DNA of 10,561 bases from Bacteroidia bacterium (GCA_905373665.1 CAJPTV010000079.1:1-10561), one strand, 5' to 3'; shown: positions 1 to 6,008, numbered from the stretch's first letter. Numbers and translations are program-made. Notes: generated by a model from the letters alone, not told the origin.

Positions 1-446
1 TCGATCATGAACTTCACGTTGCAAGGGAGGGTATTGGTGCGCACCATCAACTCAAAGGCTTTGGCATGCATGAAGGCTTGCCCCTTGTCATCATCTGCCC
101 CGCGACACCAGATCTTCCCGTCTTTGATAACGGGCTCAAAGGGCTGCGTGTGCCACTCTTCGATGGGGTCAACGGGCATCACGTCATAGTGCCCATAAAC
201 CAATACCGTGGGGAGCGACGGATCGATGATCTTCTCTCCATACACAATCGGGTTACCATCTGAGGGCATCACCTCCGCCTTGTCGCCCCCTGCCTTCAAG
301 ATGGCGTCGCGCCAATACTCGGCAGCGCGTACCATATCGGGCTTGTGCGCACTCTCCGAACTAATGGAGGGGATGCGTAGTAAGCCAAAGAGTTCGTCCA
401 AGAAGCGCTGTTCGTTCTCGGCTACATATTTCTTTATCGTTTCCAT
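1..446 (-). CDS. M20-family dipeptidase/metallopeptidase, N-terminal part (runs off the window)
   Basis: Only the first 148 residues are inside the window, and the frame is still open at base 3. The start is the ATG at 446-444, giving METIKKYVAENEQRFLDEL. The M20/dizinc peptidase signature is clear. LRIPSIS lies at residues 23-29. The first metal-binding motif is VYGHYDVMPVDP (83-94), with His86 as the zinc ligand and Asp88 beside it. The second is RGADDDKGQ (115-123), which carries the bridging Asp. The protein stops just before the expected EGEEE motif, so about two thirds of a typical ~450-residue M20 dipeptidase is missing. Family members are cytosolic enzymes that hydrolyse dipeptides or short peptides, which fits an amino-acid-fermenting bacterium. 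The gene is divergent from the secreted protein at 589. A TATATTTG box lies 26 nt upstream of the start. Family call is strong; exact substrate is unknown. Confidence 0.93.
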   Translation of the reverse strand, partial: METIKKYVAENEQRFLDELFGLLRIPSISSESAHKPDMVRAAEYWRDAILKAGGDKAEVMPSDGNPIVYGEKIIDPSLPTVLVYGHYDVMPVDPIEEWHTQPFEPVIKDGKIWCRGADDDKGQAFMHAKAFELMVRTNTLPCNVKFMI

Positions 447-472
447 GGGTTCGCTTATCAAAGATTGTTGGA

Positions 473-480
473 CAAATATA
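473..480 (-). promoter_or_regulatory. Bacteroidota -7 box for the M20 peptidase
   Basis: On the minus strand the sequence is TATATTTG, a full match to the Bacteroidota -7 consensus TAnnTTTG, ending 26 nt before the ATG at 446. No convincing TTG -33 element lies about 20 nt further upstream. Confidence 0.5.
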
Positions 481-533
481 CTCATTTCAAATAGACTCGC
501 ATTTTTATGCACGGAGGTTTCTACGCCGTACAC

Positions 534-541
534 TATCTTTG
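534..541 (+). promoter_or_regulatory. Bacteroidota -7 box for the T9SS-secreted protein
   Basis: TATCTTTG matches TAnnTTTG fully and lies 47 nt upstream of the ATG at 589. This places the transcription start near 548, so transcription begins downstream of any longer in-frame start in the open frame (which reaches back to 208). That supports 589 as the true start. No clear -33 TTG is seen. Confidence 0.55.
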
Positions 542-588
542 TATCAATTCAAATAAGAGAGTTGAGAAACATTAGACATTACCCAACG

Positions 589-2274
589 ATGAAACTCGGT
601 CGTTACTTGAGCCTCACGCTGCTTGTCCTTTCCCTCCTCCGTTTTCCCATTTTTGCCCAACAACGTTCCTTTCCGCGAAATGTGCTCGTGGAGGAATGGA
701 CCTCTTCGGTCTGTGGACTCTGCCCGCTCGGACACGTGGGGATGGCGGCGCTCCGTGCCCAATTTGGCGAACGGGTTATTCCTCTTGCCCTTCACACCGC
801 GAACCCCCTCGACCCGATGTATTTCGAGGGGTACGGCGCTGTCACCTTTGACGACACCCCTACTTGTCGTGTACAACGTGGCGCGACGCTTGCCCCCCTC
901 CTTGCAGCGCCAGCAGTGCAACAGGCGTTAGCAGAACCAGCCCTTGTAGAGATAACCCTGTCTGCCCGCCGTAGCGGCGCCAACGTTGAGATAGAAGCAA
1001 CCGTCGATGCCGAAGTCGCGGGACAGCATACGATAGCTTTCGTCTTAGTGGCTGACCATCTGGTCGGGGCAACCCACGCGTGGCGACAAGCTAATTTCTT
1101 CTCTCAGGAGCAATATTCGGGCGATAACCCTGCCGAGGCTCAGTTCTACAAGGGGGGCGCGCGGGCACAGAACCCCTACCCGCAAATCTTTGAAGATGTG
1201 GTACTCACCTCGTCCTATCGTGGTGCAACGAGCGATGCGGTGTTGCCGCCCTTGAAAAAGGGGGGAAAGGTGCGCACGTCGTACCAACTTGACTACCCCA
1301 CGCGCCCTATCTTGCAAGACGCCCTGCAGAATGCGAAGCTTTATGTCGTGGCGATAGTGACCACTCCCGCTGGCGAGATTCTCAATGCGGCACGTGTAGC
1401 AGTAGCTGGGCAAGAGCAACCACGGTACAAGGCGCGCATCGAAGAGGGGATACTGCACGGTACGGTAGAGGCTATCCCTGCCACCGATTTGGTTGCTGGA
1501 AGTAGCGTCACGTTGGAGGTACGTCCCGAGGACGGCTACCGTCTCGCCCCCAAGAGTCTCTATGCTTACAAGGCTGATGATGAGAAGAAAACACCCATCA
1601 CCGTTGCCGAACGCGAGGGGCTCTTACAGTTCACAATGCCCGATGCTGATGTCATTCTTACGGCACGTTTTGAAAAGCTCACAGCGCCGAAACCGAAACA
1701 GAAGCTTGCGATAGACCCTGCGATGAGCGGCGGTACTATCCTCCTTTCCCCTGCCAATGAGGCACAGCCTAACACCATGGTGCACGTGAAGATTGTGCCT
1801 GCCCAAGGCTTTCAGTACAAAGGGTGTACGTTGCATTACTTCAAGACCGATGCGCCCACCATCGCCGTGCACTTCCGCGATGACTATTTCCTGATGCCAG
1901 ACTATGATGTCACCGTCTCGGCAGACTTTGAAAGAACTTCATCGCAAGGAGGTAACGGGGGAACGACGCCTGGAGGCAACAACGGTGGGGGGCTACTCCC
2001 GCCACCCGAAGAGACCCCTACGCCTGTAGAGGCATCGGTGACAGAGCTTGTTGTGAGCCCCAATCCCTTCTCTACTCACATTGATGTAGAGGGATGGACA
2101 CCTGCCACGGGCTCTTACCAGTTTTACACCGTAACTGGCGAACTGCGTCTTTCTGGCTTAATTACCGCTTCTTCTTTCCAGATTGAGACAGCTACGCTCC
2201 CCGCAGGACTTTACTTTCTACGATTAGCCAGCCTTTCTGGCTACGAACGCACCTTGCGGGTAATGAAAAAATAG
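589..2274 (+). CDS. Secreted Omp28-like thioredoxin-fold protein with T9SS C-terminal sorting domain
   Basis: 561 residues from ATG 589. The open frame continues upstream to 208, but that part overlaps the peptidase gene and the promoter. Residues 1-23 are a signal peptide ending IFA|QQ. Residues about 30-275 resemble Omp28-related outer-membrane proteins: NVLVEEWTSSVCGLCPLGHV contains a CxxC (Cys42, Cys45) in a thioredoxin-like start, followed by VIPLALHT. Residues about 282-362 and 372-450 are two copies of a beta-rich domain; each has a GYRL/GFQY-type turn, a (M)PDxDV segment and ends in a Phe-Glu pair, as in surface-protein repeat domains. A Gly/Pro linker (about 451-482) leads to a type A sorting domain (about 485-561) with SPNPFS, LPAGLYFLRL and a terminal MKK. 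The protein is expected to cross the outer membrane by T9SS and be surface-anchored or released after the sorting domain is cleaved. Redox or adhesive roles are possible; neither is proven. Confidence 0.88.
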   Translation: MKLGRYLSLTLLVLSLLRFPIFAQQRSFPRNVLVEEWTSSVCGLCPLGHVGMAALRAQFGERVIPLALHTANPLDPMYFEGYGAVTFDDTPTCRVQRGATLAPLLAAPAVQQALAEPALVEITLSARRSGANVEIEATVDAEVAGQHTIAFVLVADHLVGATHAWRQANFFSQEQYSGDNPAEAQFYKGGARAQNPYPQIFEDVVLTSSYRGATSDAVLPPLKKGGKVRTSYQLDYPTRPILQDALQNAKLYVVAIVTTPAGEILNAARVAVAGQEQPRYKARIEEGILHGTVEAIPATDLVAGSSVTLEVRPEDGYRLAPKSLYAYKADDEKKTPITVAEREGLLQFTMPDADVILTARFEKLTAPKPKQKLAIDPAMSGGTILLSPANEAQPNTMVHVKIVPAQGFQYKGCTLHYFKTDAPTIAVHFRDDYFLMPDYDVTVSADFERTSSQGGNGGTTPGGNNGGGLLPPPEETPTPVEASVTELVVSPNPFSTHIDVEGWTPATGSYQFYTVTGELRLSGLITASSFQIETATLPAGLYFLRLASLSGYERTLRVMKK

Positions 2275-2287
2275 AGAGACTTCAGCG

Positions 2288-2327
2288 GCTGGCGGGGGCA
2301 CGCGTTATGCGCTTACCGCTTGCCAGC
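2288..2327. repeat. Inverted repeat at the convergent gene ends
   Basis: GCTGGC (2288-2293) pairs with GCCAGC (2322-2327) across a 28-nt loop that itself contains short GCG dyads. It sits between the end of the secreted-protein gene and the end of the 45-aa minus-strand gene. On the minus strand a run of six T follows some 20 nt downstream. It may be a weak convergent terminator, but stem and T-run are too far apart for a classic one. Confidence 0.25.
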
Positions 2328-2450
2328 AATAGATTTAACGAGAATTGCGATTACCACGCTCACAAGGCGTGTCAGAACCTGAATTGCTATGTTCTTAGCC
2401 TGAATCTTAGCCTCGTTCTTCAATTCTTCTTTGAGGTGCTCTTTGTTCAT
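2313..2450 (-). CDS. Small hydrophobic/amphipathic protein, 45 aa
   Basis: A 46-codon frame from ATG 2450-2448 to TAA 2315-2313. The N-terminal half is charged and helical (MNKEHLKEELKNEAKIQAKN). It is followed by a hydrophobic stretch of about 18 residues (around 23-40, ending VVIAILVKSIA) and a basic GKR end. This looks like a real one-helix membrane peptide: codon use is normal, and the charged-helix-then-membrane-segment layout is unlike random sequence. Upstream the leader is A-rich with ACGAAAAC twice, typical of Bacteroidota translation starts, and a near-consensus -7 box (TATATTTA) lies about 70 nt before the start. It is convergent with the T9SS gene. A plus-strand frame over the same bases (2307-2507) gives Cys/Phe-rich nonsense. 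I do not recognise a family, and no function is assigned. Confidence 0.5.
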   Translation of the reverse strand: MNKEHLKEELKNEAKIQAKNIAIQVLTRLVSVVIAILVKSIAGKR

Positions 2451-2490
2451 TGTTTTCGTAGTTTTCGTTTATGGTGCTTTTCGTACGACA

Positions 2491-2507
2491 TTAGCGCCAG
2501 ACGCTAA
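2491..2507 (-). promoter_or_regulatory. Hairpin in the leader of the 45-aa gene
   Basis: TTAGCG (2491-2496) pairs perfectly with CGCTAA (2502-2507) around a 5-nt loop. It lies between the presumed -7 box and the start codon of the small minus-strand gene, so it would be in that mRNA's 5' leader. Role unknown. Confidence 0.3.
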
Positions 2508-2520
2508 CGCTTTTACTTCA

Positions 2521-2528
2521 TAAATATA
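2521..2528 (-). promoter_or_regulatory. Near-consensus -7 box for the 45-aa gene
   Basis: Minus-strand TATATTTA matches TAnnTTTG at all fixed positions except the last. It is about 70 nt upstream of the start at 2450. No clear -33 element. Confidence 0.3.
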
Positions 2529-2588
2529 GTCATTCCGAACGAGTGTCTTATCCTAGAAAAAAGTTGACTCTAAAATAATACGATTAAG

Positions 2589-2618
2589 AATGAGCTTTTA
2601 TGTAATGAGCGCTTTTAT
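2589..2618. repeat. Short imperfect direct repeat
   Basis: AATGAGCTTTTAT (2589-2601) recurs as AATGAGCGCTTTTAT (2604-2618), identical except for a 2-nt GC insertion. No function is evident. Confidence 0.4.
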
Positions 2619-2816
2619 AGCTTTGAGAGCATGTATCGTAGCATAGAACGCGCCATTGAGTTTTTAATACAGAACGCCCTCACTTGAGTCTGAATATGCT
2701 GACTCCTGCCGAGGCTAGTTGTTGTACAGGCGAGTACAATCTTCTTTGGACAAGTTTTCGTCGCCGTGCGATAAAGCGCAATCATGCCGTGGAAAGCGGT
2801 GATTGTGAGACTTCGT

Positions 2817-2826
2817 CCCCCCCCCC
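2817..2826. repeat. C10 homopolymer run
   Basis: Ten consecutive C residues directly abut the left arm of the large inverted repeat at 2821-2873. Such tracts slip during replication and sequencing. No recognised gene spans it. Confidence 0.6.
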
Positions 2827-2873
2827 GCTGGAGCTCCCTCAGGGCTACGCCCTTCGGTCTCTCCAGCGAGGGG
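2821..2873. repeat. Large two-level hairpin element
   Basis: The arms at 2821-2833 and 2861-2873 pair at 12 of 13 positions; the core is CGCTGGAG with CTCCAGCG. Inside the loop, AGGGC (2841-2845) pairs with GCCCT (2849-2853) around TAC. The result is a long GC-rich stem with an inner hairpin, immediately followed by a second hairpin at 2876-2901. It resembles REP/MITE-type intergenic elements or a strong structured RNA. There is no T-run after the stem on the plus strand, so it is not a standard terminator. Confidence 0.6.
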
Positions 2874-2875
2874 TG

Positions 2876-2901
2876 TTCCTGTTCATCAAGAAAAACAGGA
2901 A
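2876..2901. repeat. Second hairpin, 8-bp perfect stem
   Basis: TTCCTGTT (2876-2883) pairs with AACAGGAA (2894-2901) over a 10-nt loop. It begins 2 nt after the larger hairpin, giving two tandem stem-loops. Confidence 0.55.
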
Positions 2902-2956
2902 TAAATAGACATCAATAGTCAACTATCCCCAGTTTATTTCCTTACCTTCGATCTAC

Positions 2957-2981
2957 AAATCAGGAAACCTAAATCAGGAAA
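2957..2981. repeat. 11-bp tandem-like direct repeat
   Basis: AAATCAGGAAA occurs at 2957-2967 and again at 2971-2981, a 14-nt period with CCT between the copies. Confidence 0.5.
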
Positions 2982-2982
2982 A

Positions 2983-2996
2983 GACGCTCTGGCGTC
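2983..2996. repeat. Small hairpin
   Basis: GACGC (2983-2987) pairs with GCGTC (2992-2996) around TCTG. An alternative pairing, CTCTG with CAGAG (2987-3000), uses overlapping bases. Confidence 0.3.
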
Positions 2997-3030
2997 AGAG
3001 CTCACCCAAATCCCTAACTTGGCACGCATC

Positions 3031-3061
3031 ACGGGCGTTCCCCGTTTCCTATCTAAACGGG
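3031..3061. repeat. Two overlapping, mutually exclusive hairpins
   Basis: ACGGG (3031-3035) can pair with CCCGT (3041-3045). The same right arm, as CCCGTTT (3041-3047), can instead pair with AAACGGG (3055-3061) as a 7-bp stem with a 7-nt loop. The two folds compete, as in attenuator-like switches, although no regulated gene follows on the plus strand. Confidence 0.35.
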
Positions 3062-3120
3062 TAAAGATGCTGCTAAAGAAGTGTGGTGTGAAGCTAGAAA
3101 CGATGTAGGGCGTCTATTGG

Positions 3121-3157
3121 CAGAAAAATAGGACGCACTCACCATACAGAGAGTGCG
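3121..3157 (-). terminator. Rho-independent-type terminator of the AAA-ATPase-like gene
   Basis: Read on the minus strand, CGCACTC (3157-3151) pairs with GAGTGCG (3140-3134) over a 10-nt loop, followed by TCCTATTTTTCT. It begins about 40 nt after that gene's stop codon at 3199. The uridine run starts 5 nt after the stem, so this is a good though not perfect intrinsic terminator. Confidence 0.6.
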
Positions 3158-3198
3158 CCCCAACAGAGTGTTTGTTATAAACCAAAACAGAAGAGCCT

Positions 3199-4857
3199 TT
3201 AAGCCTCTTTGTTGTCTTCCTCCTTGTCTTTTTTCATCTCTTCTTCCTTCCACGCACCGATGTTCTTGTTCTGTGCATCAAAGTCTACGCCGACAAGACG
3301 TAAAGGGGTTTTGTACTTATTGAGCGTCTTAACATAGTCACGCTCTTTCAATGCCTCAATAGCACTCTCTGGCGTCCCCGCCGTGCTCGTACATAGGAAA
3401 GAAAAGGCATAGTACTGCTTGGAGGTCTTTACGAGAATATCGACACACTCTTTATGACACTCCACCTTGGTACTTACATGCTCGTTCATCCGTCGGAAGA
3501 TGAAATAAAGCCCCGCTTGGAAGAAGGAATTCTTGTAGCTTGCATAGGTCTCGTCTTTAGGCGCTCCGTTATAGTCGATGTGGGGCATAAACTCTCGCAA
3601 TTGCGCCATTGCATTCTCAAGCTCTTTCGCAGCCAAGGCCTTAAAGATACGCTCTACGATCGTTTCGGGTTTCTCTTGAAGCGTCGGGCAATAGGCTAGG
3701 AAGAATTCGTGTAAGAATGCATAAGCATACTCTTCGTTGGAGATGCCTAATTGAAGAATTTGAAACTTCTTTTCTTCACTTTTGACCGTTAAGACGCCTA
3801 TTTGAAAGAGACGATCCAGCACGCCAGCATACTCCGGGACGGAGTTTGTCAGGTAGGTTCTTTCGCATTGCAGGTTCTCAATTTCGGAAGCAACCCATCC
3901 CTTTGTTCTTACTCTTTGCGCCACGGAACGTATTACGTCGCGATCTACCCACGGCTCGATTAAGGTCTGCGTCGCTAGTACCTCAATGATCTGCCCAGGG
4001 TTATAGAACGTATCTTCCCCATTGAAATTAAAGCCTCCGTAGCGCTGTTCAAGCTTGGCAAGTAGTTTTCGTTCTGAGAGATTTTCCTTCTTAGCCAATG
4101 CTGCTAGCTCGGGGCTGAAGTGCTCGATAAGGTCTTGTTCTGTGAAGCCACAAATCTTAGTGTGTTGGTAATGGAACGAAATATCAGAGTGGTTGTTAAA
4201 GCCACTGAAAGCGCTACGTTCTCGGATTCGTGAACGCCCGAACAGGATACACGCTTCGATGTCTGCGTTATTGCATTTAGTCACCTCGAAGAAAACGCAC
4301 AAGCTCTTGTTTACATCTAGGTTAAGCTCCGGATTGTCATACGTTTGAAAGATCGGCGTATCGTAGTTATCCACCAAGAGCACTGCCTGCTCTCCTATTT
4401 CTTTGTGCAAGTAAGCTACCAGTTGCGACAAGTGCGAAGAAGGCGAAGTGGATGAGGTATATGGGACAAAGTTGTACCTCTTTTCCCACACGCTTACTTG
4501 CTTGCGCAACTCCTCGTCTAAATCCTCTTGGCTCGTATAGGTTCGCCCACCAAGATCAAACCAAAGCACGGGATACGCACCCCACGGTTTGTAGTTTCGC
4601 GCCTCGGCGATCTCCTCCTCAACCTTCTCAATGTAGAGACCCTTAAAAAGCTCCTTCTTCCCTTCGTAATAAGCTTTGAGGGTGGTAGCAAAAAGCGTCT
4701 TCCCAAAACTCGGTGGTCGGCACAGGGTGACAATAGAAGGACCGTAACAGCGTAAATTGGCAAGATATTCGGTCTTGTCAACGTAAGAGAGTCCTCTCTT
4801 TCGGATCTCCTCAAAATCATTTACTCCAAAAGGCAATTGACGCTCATTGTTTTCCAT
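3199..4857 (-). CDS. AAA-ATPase-like / PD-(D/E)XK family protein with degraded active-site motifs
   Basis: 552 residues from ATG 4857. An upstream in-frame ATG (4893) overlaps the promoter, so it is unlikely to be used. The N-terminus LPFGVNDFEEIRKRGLSYVDKT is diagnostic of the AAA-ATPase-like family (PF09820 type). The P-loop is CRPPSFGKT (46-54) where the family usually has R-P-R-R-F-G-K-[ST]; Gly52 and Lys53 remain. The Walker B region reads LLVDNYDTP (160-168) instead of the usual L-I-D-E-Y-D, so the Glu is Asn164. The later family landmarks FSGFNN, CGFTEQD and YNPGQI are intact. The C-terminal PD-(D/E)XK_9-like region keeps Asp473, but where the family has E-x-K after a YxxI strand this protein has Ser486-Phe-Leu488. 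A charged Lys/Glu tail ends it. Family members are abundant in Bacteroidota and of unknown function. This copy may be a non-catalytic paralogue, which is inference. Confidence 0.88.
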   Translation of the reverse strand: MENNERQLPFGVNDFEEIRKRGLSYVDKTEYLANLRCYGPSIVTLCRPPSFGKTLFATTLKAYYEGKKELFKGLYIEKVEEEIAEARNYKPWGAYPVLWFDLGGRTYTSQEDLDEELRKQVSVWEKRYNFVPYTSSTSPSSHLSQLVAYLHKEIGEQAVLLVDNYDTPIFQTYDNPELNLDVNKSLCVFFEVTKCNNADIEACILFGRSRIRERSAFSGFNNHSDISFHYQHTKICGFTEQDLIEHFSPELAALAKKENLSERKLLAKLEQRYGGFNFNGEDTFYNPGQIIEVLATQTLIEPWVDRDVIRSVAQRVRTKGWVASEIENLQCERTYLTNSVPEYAGVLDRLFQIGVLTVKSEEKKFQILQLGISNEEYAYAFLHEFFLAYCPTLQEKPETIVERIFKALAAKELENAMAQLREFMPHIDYNGAPKDETYASYKNSFFQAGLYFIFRRMNEHVSTKVECHKECVDILVKTSKQYYAFSFLCTSTAGTPESAIEALKERDYVKTLNKYKTPLRLVGVDFDAQNKNIGAWKEEEMKKDKEEDNKEA

Positions 4858-4879
4858 TCTAGTATAACATTGATTTGCA

Positions 4880-4910
4880 CGAAGATAATACATTTTGTTA
4901 ATAAAAGCAA
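4880..4910 (-). promoter_or_regulatory. Promoter of the AAA-ATPase-like gene
   Basis: On the minus strand TTG (4910-4908) is followed after exactly 20 nt by TATCTTCG (4887-4880), one mismatch from TAnnTTTG. This is the best two-part Bacteroidota promoter in the window. It covers the upstream ATG at 4893 and predicts a start of transcription near 4875, so translation must begin at 4857. Confidence 0.65.
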
Positions 4911-4938
4911 GGAGTGTAGAGAACTCAGCCCCATCCTA

Positions 4939-4960
4939 TCCGTTCAATTGACAGAACGGA
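4939..4960. repeat. 7-bp perfect inverted repeat between exonuclease end and ATPase promoter
   Basis: TCCGTTC (4939-4945) pairs with GAACGGA (4954-4960) around an 8-nt loop. It lies about 30 nt upstream of the ATPase-like gene's -33 TTG and about 35 nt after the exonuclease stop. There is no T-run after the stem in either direction that would make a clear terminator. It could be an operator or the folded 3' end of the exonuclease mRNA. Confidence 0.4.
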
Positions 4961-4993
4961 GTTAAAAATCGTTTGAAAGCAATGCGCGATAAA

Positions 4994-5980
4994 TTATTCC
5001 ACCTCAGTGGTAGAATGCTCTATTTCTAGCTTTATTTCGCTATTTTGAGTATCAGAAGGCTGAAGCGAAGCTGGCTCACCAGAGGGCGTAGCTTCTGGAG
5101 AGGAGACTGCTATAAAAAGCGGCGTTTCAGAAGAGATCTCTACCGACGGCACAGTAGAGGGATTTGTCTCGACGGCTACGGTTTCAGATAACGGCTCTGT
5201 AGTTTCGATACTTTCTTCTTCCTCGTCGTCTCTGGGTTCACATTTAGTAAACTCATTGTAGTTTAATGCCTCACGCGGCAGGGCTGGTAGCCCAATAAAG
5301 CGACGATAGAGTTGCGCACAGGTAGCAAGCTCACGTTGACTAAACTCCGCAATCTTGGCAAGGTCGCCGTCACGGTAATAGGCATCGTGGATTTGGCTTC
5401 CTTCCATATCTTCCATGAGCTCAGAAACGCCAAAGATGTAGCCCAAGAGGTAGATAGAGGTAAAGTGCTTGTAATCTCCAAACTTCCACAGCTCAAAGGT
5501 ATCGAGGAAGTGTGTTTCCCATGGCTTACGCCCTGCCACATAGAGCGAGCGAGGAATAGGCAACCCTTGGATTAAACACCGGCGCGCGATGTAGGGGAAA
5601 TCAAACTCCTTCCCATTATGGGCACAGAAGTTGAGATTTTCATGCTTGGCGGCAAAACGCTCTACGCGGCGCGAGAACTCTCGCAAGAGGGCACGCTCGT
5701 CGCCGATGAGGGTTGTAATACGGAGGGTTTCCTCCCCCTCTTTAGGGTTATGAAAGAACCCCATAGAAATAGCCAGTATCTGCCCAAACTCCGAGAATAT
5801 GGCACTTTTGCTGTAGATACTCTCGGGTGTTTCCCCCTCGTCCATGAAACGTTTCGCCTTTCGCTCCCAGAAATGCTGGTAAGGTTCTGGTGCATCTTCC
5901 AGATTCGGAAACTGCGACACAGTCTCCACGTCGATAAAAAGGATATCGGTGAGCGCTTGGGCTGTGGGGTTAAACTTCAT
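4994..5980 (-). CDS. DnaQ-like 3'-5' exonuclease (PolB-exonuclease-related family) with acidic tail
   Basis: 328 residues; ATG at 5980. Residues about 10-235 are a ribonuclease-H-fold 3'-5' exonuclease related to the proofreading domain of DNA polymerase B (PF10108 type). Exo I is LFIDVET with Asp17 and Glu19. Exo II is AHNGKEFDFPYIARR with Asp127. HFLDTFELWKFGDYK (157-171) and GSQIHDAYY are further family landmarks. Exo III, usually YCxxD, reads FSQRE here, with Phe213 and Glu217, so the last metal-binding Asp is replaced by Glu. The usual family length is about 230-250 residues. This protein adds about 80 residues (245-328) rich in Glu, Ser, Thr and Pro and probably disordered. It is likely cytoplasmic and acts on DNA 3' ends, possibly in repair. 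A perfect -7 box precedes it; it has no tight operon partner. Confidence 0.88.
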   Translation of the reverse strand: MKFNPTAQALTDILFIDVETVSQFPNLEDAPEPYQHFWERKAKRFMDEGETPESIYSKSAIFSEFGQILAISMGFFHNPKEGEETLRITTLIGDERALLREFSRRVERFAAKHENLNFCAHNGKEFDFPYIARRCLIQGLPIPRSLYVAGRKPWETHFLDTFELWKFGDYKHFTSIYLLGYIFGVSELMEDMEGSQIHDAYYRDGDLAKIAEFSQRELATCAQLYRRFIGLPALPREALNYNEFTKCEPRDDEEEESIETTEPLSETVAVETNPSTVPSVEISSETPLFIAVSSPEATPSGEPASLQPSDTQNSEIKLEIEHSTTEVE

Positions 5981-6008
5981 GAGTTTACTACTTTTCTCGT
6001 TACCTAGA

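Larger units (their letters stand above)
2905..3108 (+). pseudogene. Possible C-terminal remnant of an unidentified protein
   Basis: A 67-codon frame runs from just after a TAA (2902-2904) to TAG 3106-3108 with no ATG except at 3067, near its end. Its translation looks protein-like: a hydrophobic VYFLTFDL, then a basic, helical C-terminus (ITGVPRFLSKRV, MLLKKCGVKL). I could not assign it to a family. Lack of a start, position in the repeat-rich gap and adjacent repeats suggest the tail of a gene cut off by rearrangement. It may equally be a chance open frame. Confidence 0.22.
2451..3198. other. 748-nt gap, repeat-rich, no confident gene
   Basis: Between the 45-aa gene and the ATPase-like gene I see no complete gene with protein-like features. 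Open frames here are short and unconvincing: 2574-2687 plus, 2684-2908 plus and 2615-2785 minus. The stretch holds at least four inverted repeats, two short direct repeats, a C10 run, a start-less reading-frame remnant and the ATPase gene's terminator, listed separately. This fits a decayed mobile element or structured spacer, but no terminal inverted repeats or transposase motif could be identified. Confidence 0.5.

Noticed and set aside
208..588. N-terminal extension of the secreted protein's frame back to 208
   Set aside because: It overlaps the M20 peptidase on the other strand and the promoter at 534-541, and would bury the signal peptide in the middle of the protein.
544..1458. Several minus-strand frames of 63-137 aa inside the secreted-protein gene
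   Set aside because: They are antisense to a gene with clear domains; the composition (Arg/Leu-rich) is that of shadow frames.
2307..2507. 66-aa plus-strand frame
   Set aside because: Opposite the 45-aa minus-strand frame. The translation is rich in Cys and Phe with no protein-like pattern, and no promoter suits it.
2615..2785. 56-aa minus-strand frame from ATG 2785
   Set aside because: Basic with no recognisable pattern, opposite other open frames and beside the hairpin elements; not supported as a gene.
2684..2908. 74-aa plus-strand frame
   Set aside because: It reads straight through the C10 run and the two hairpins (giving Pro-Pro-Pro and a low-complexity end), so it is more likely a by-product of the repeat sequence.
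4939..4960. Inverted repeat as a terminator of the exonuclease gene
   Set aside because: The stem is good but no T-run follows it on the minus strand, so it is kept only as an inverted repeat.
5618..6007. 129-aa plus-strand frame
   Set aside because: Lies fully opposite the well-supported exonuclease gene and is a shadow of it.
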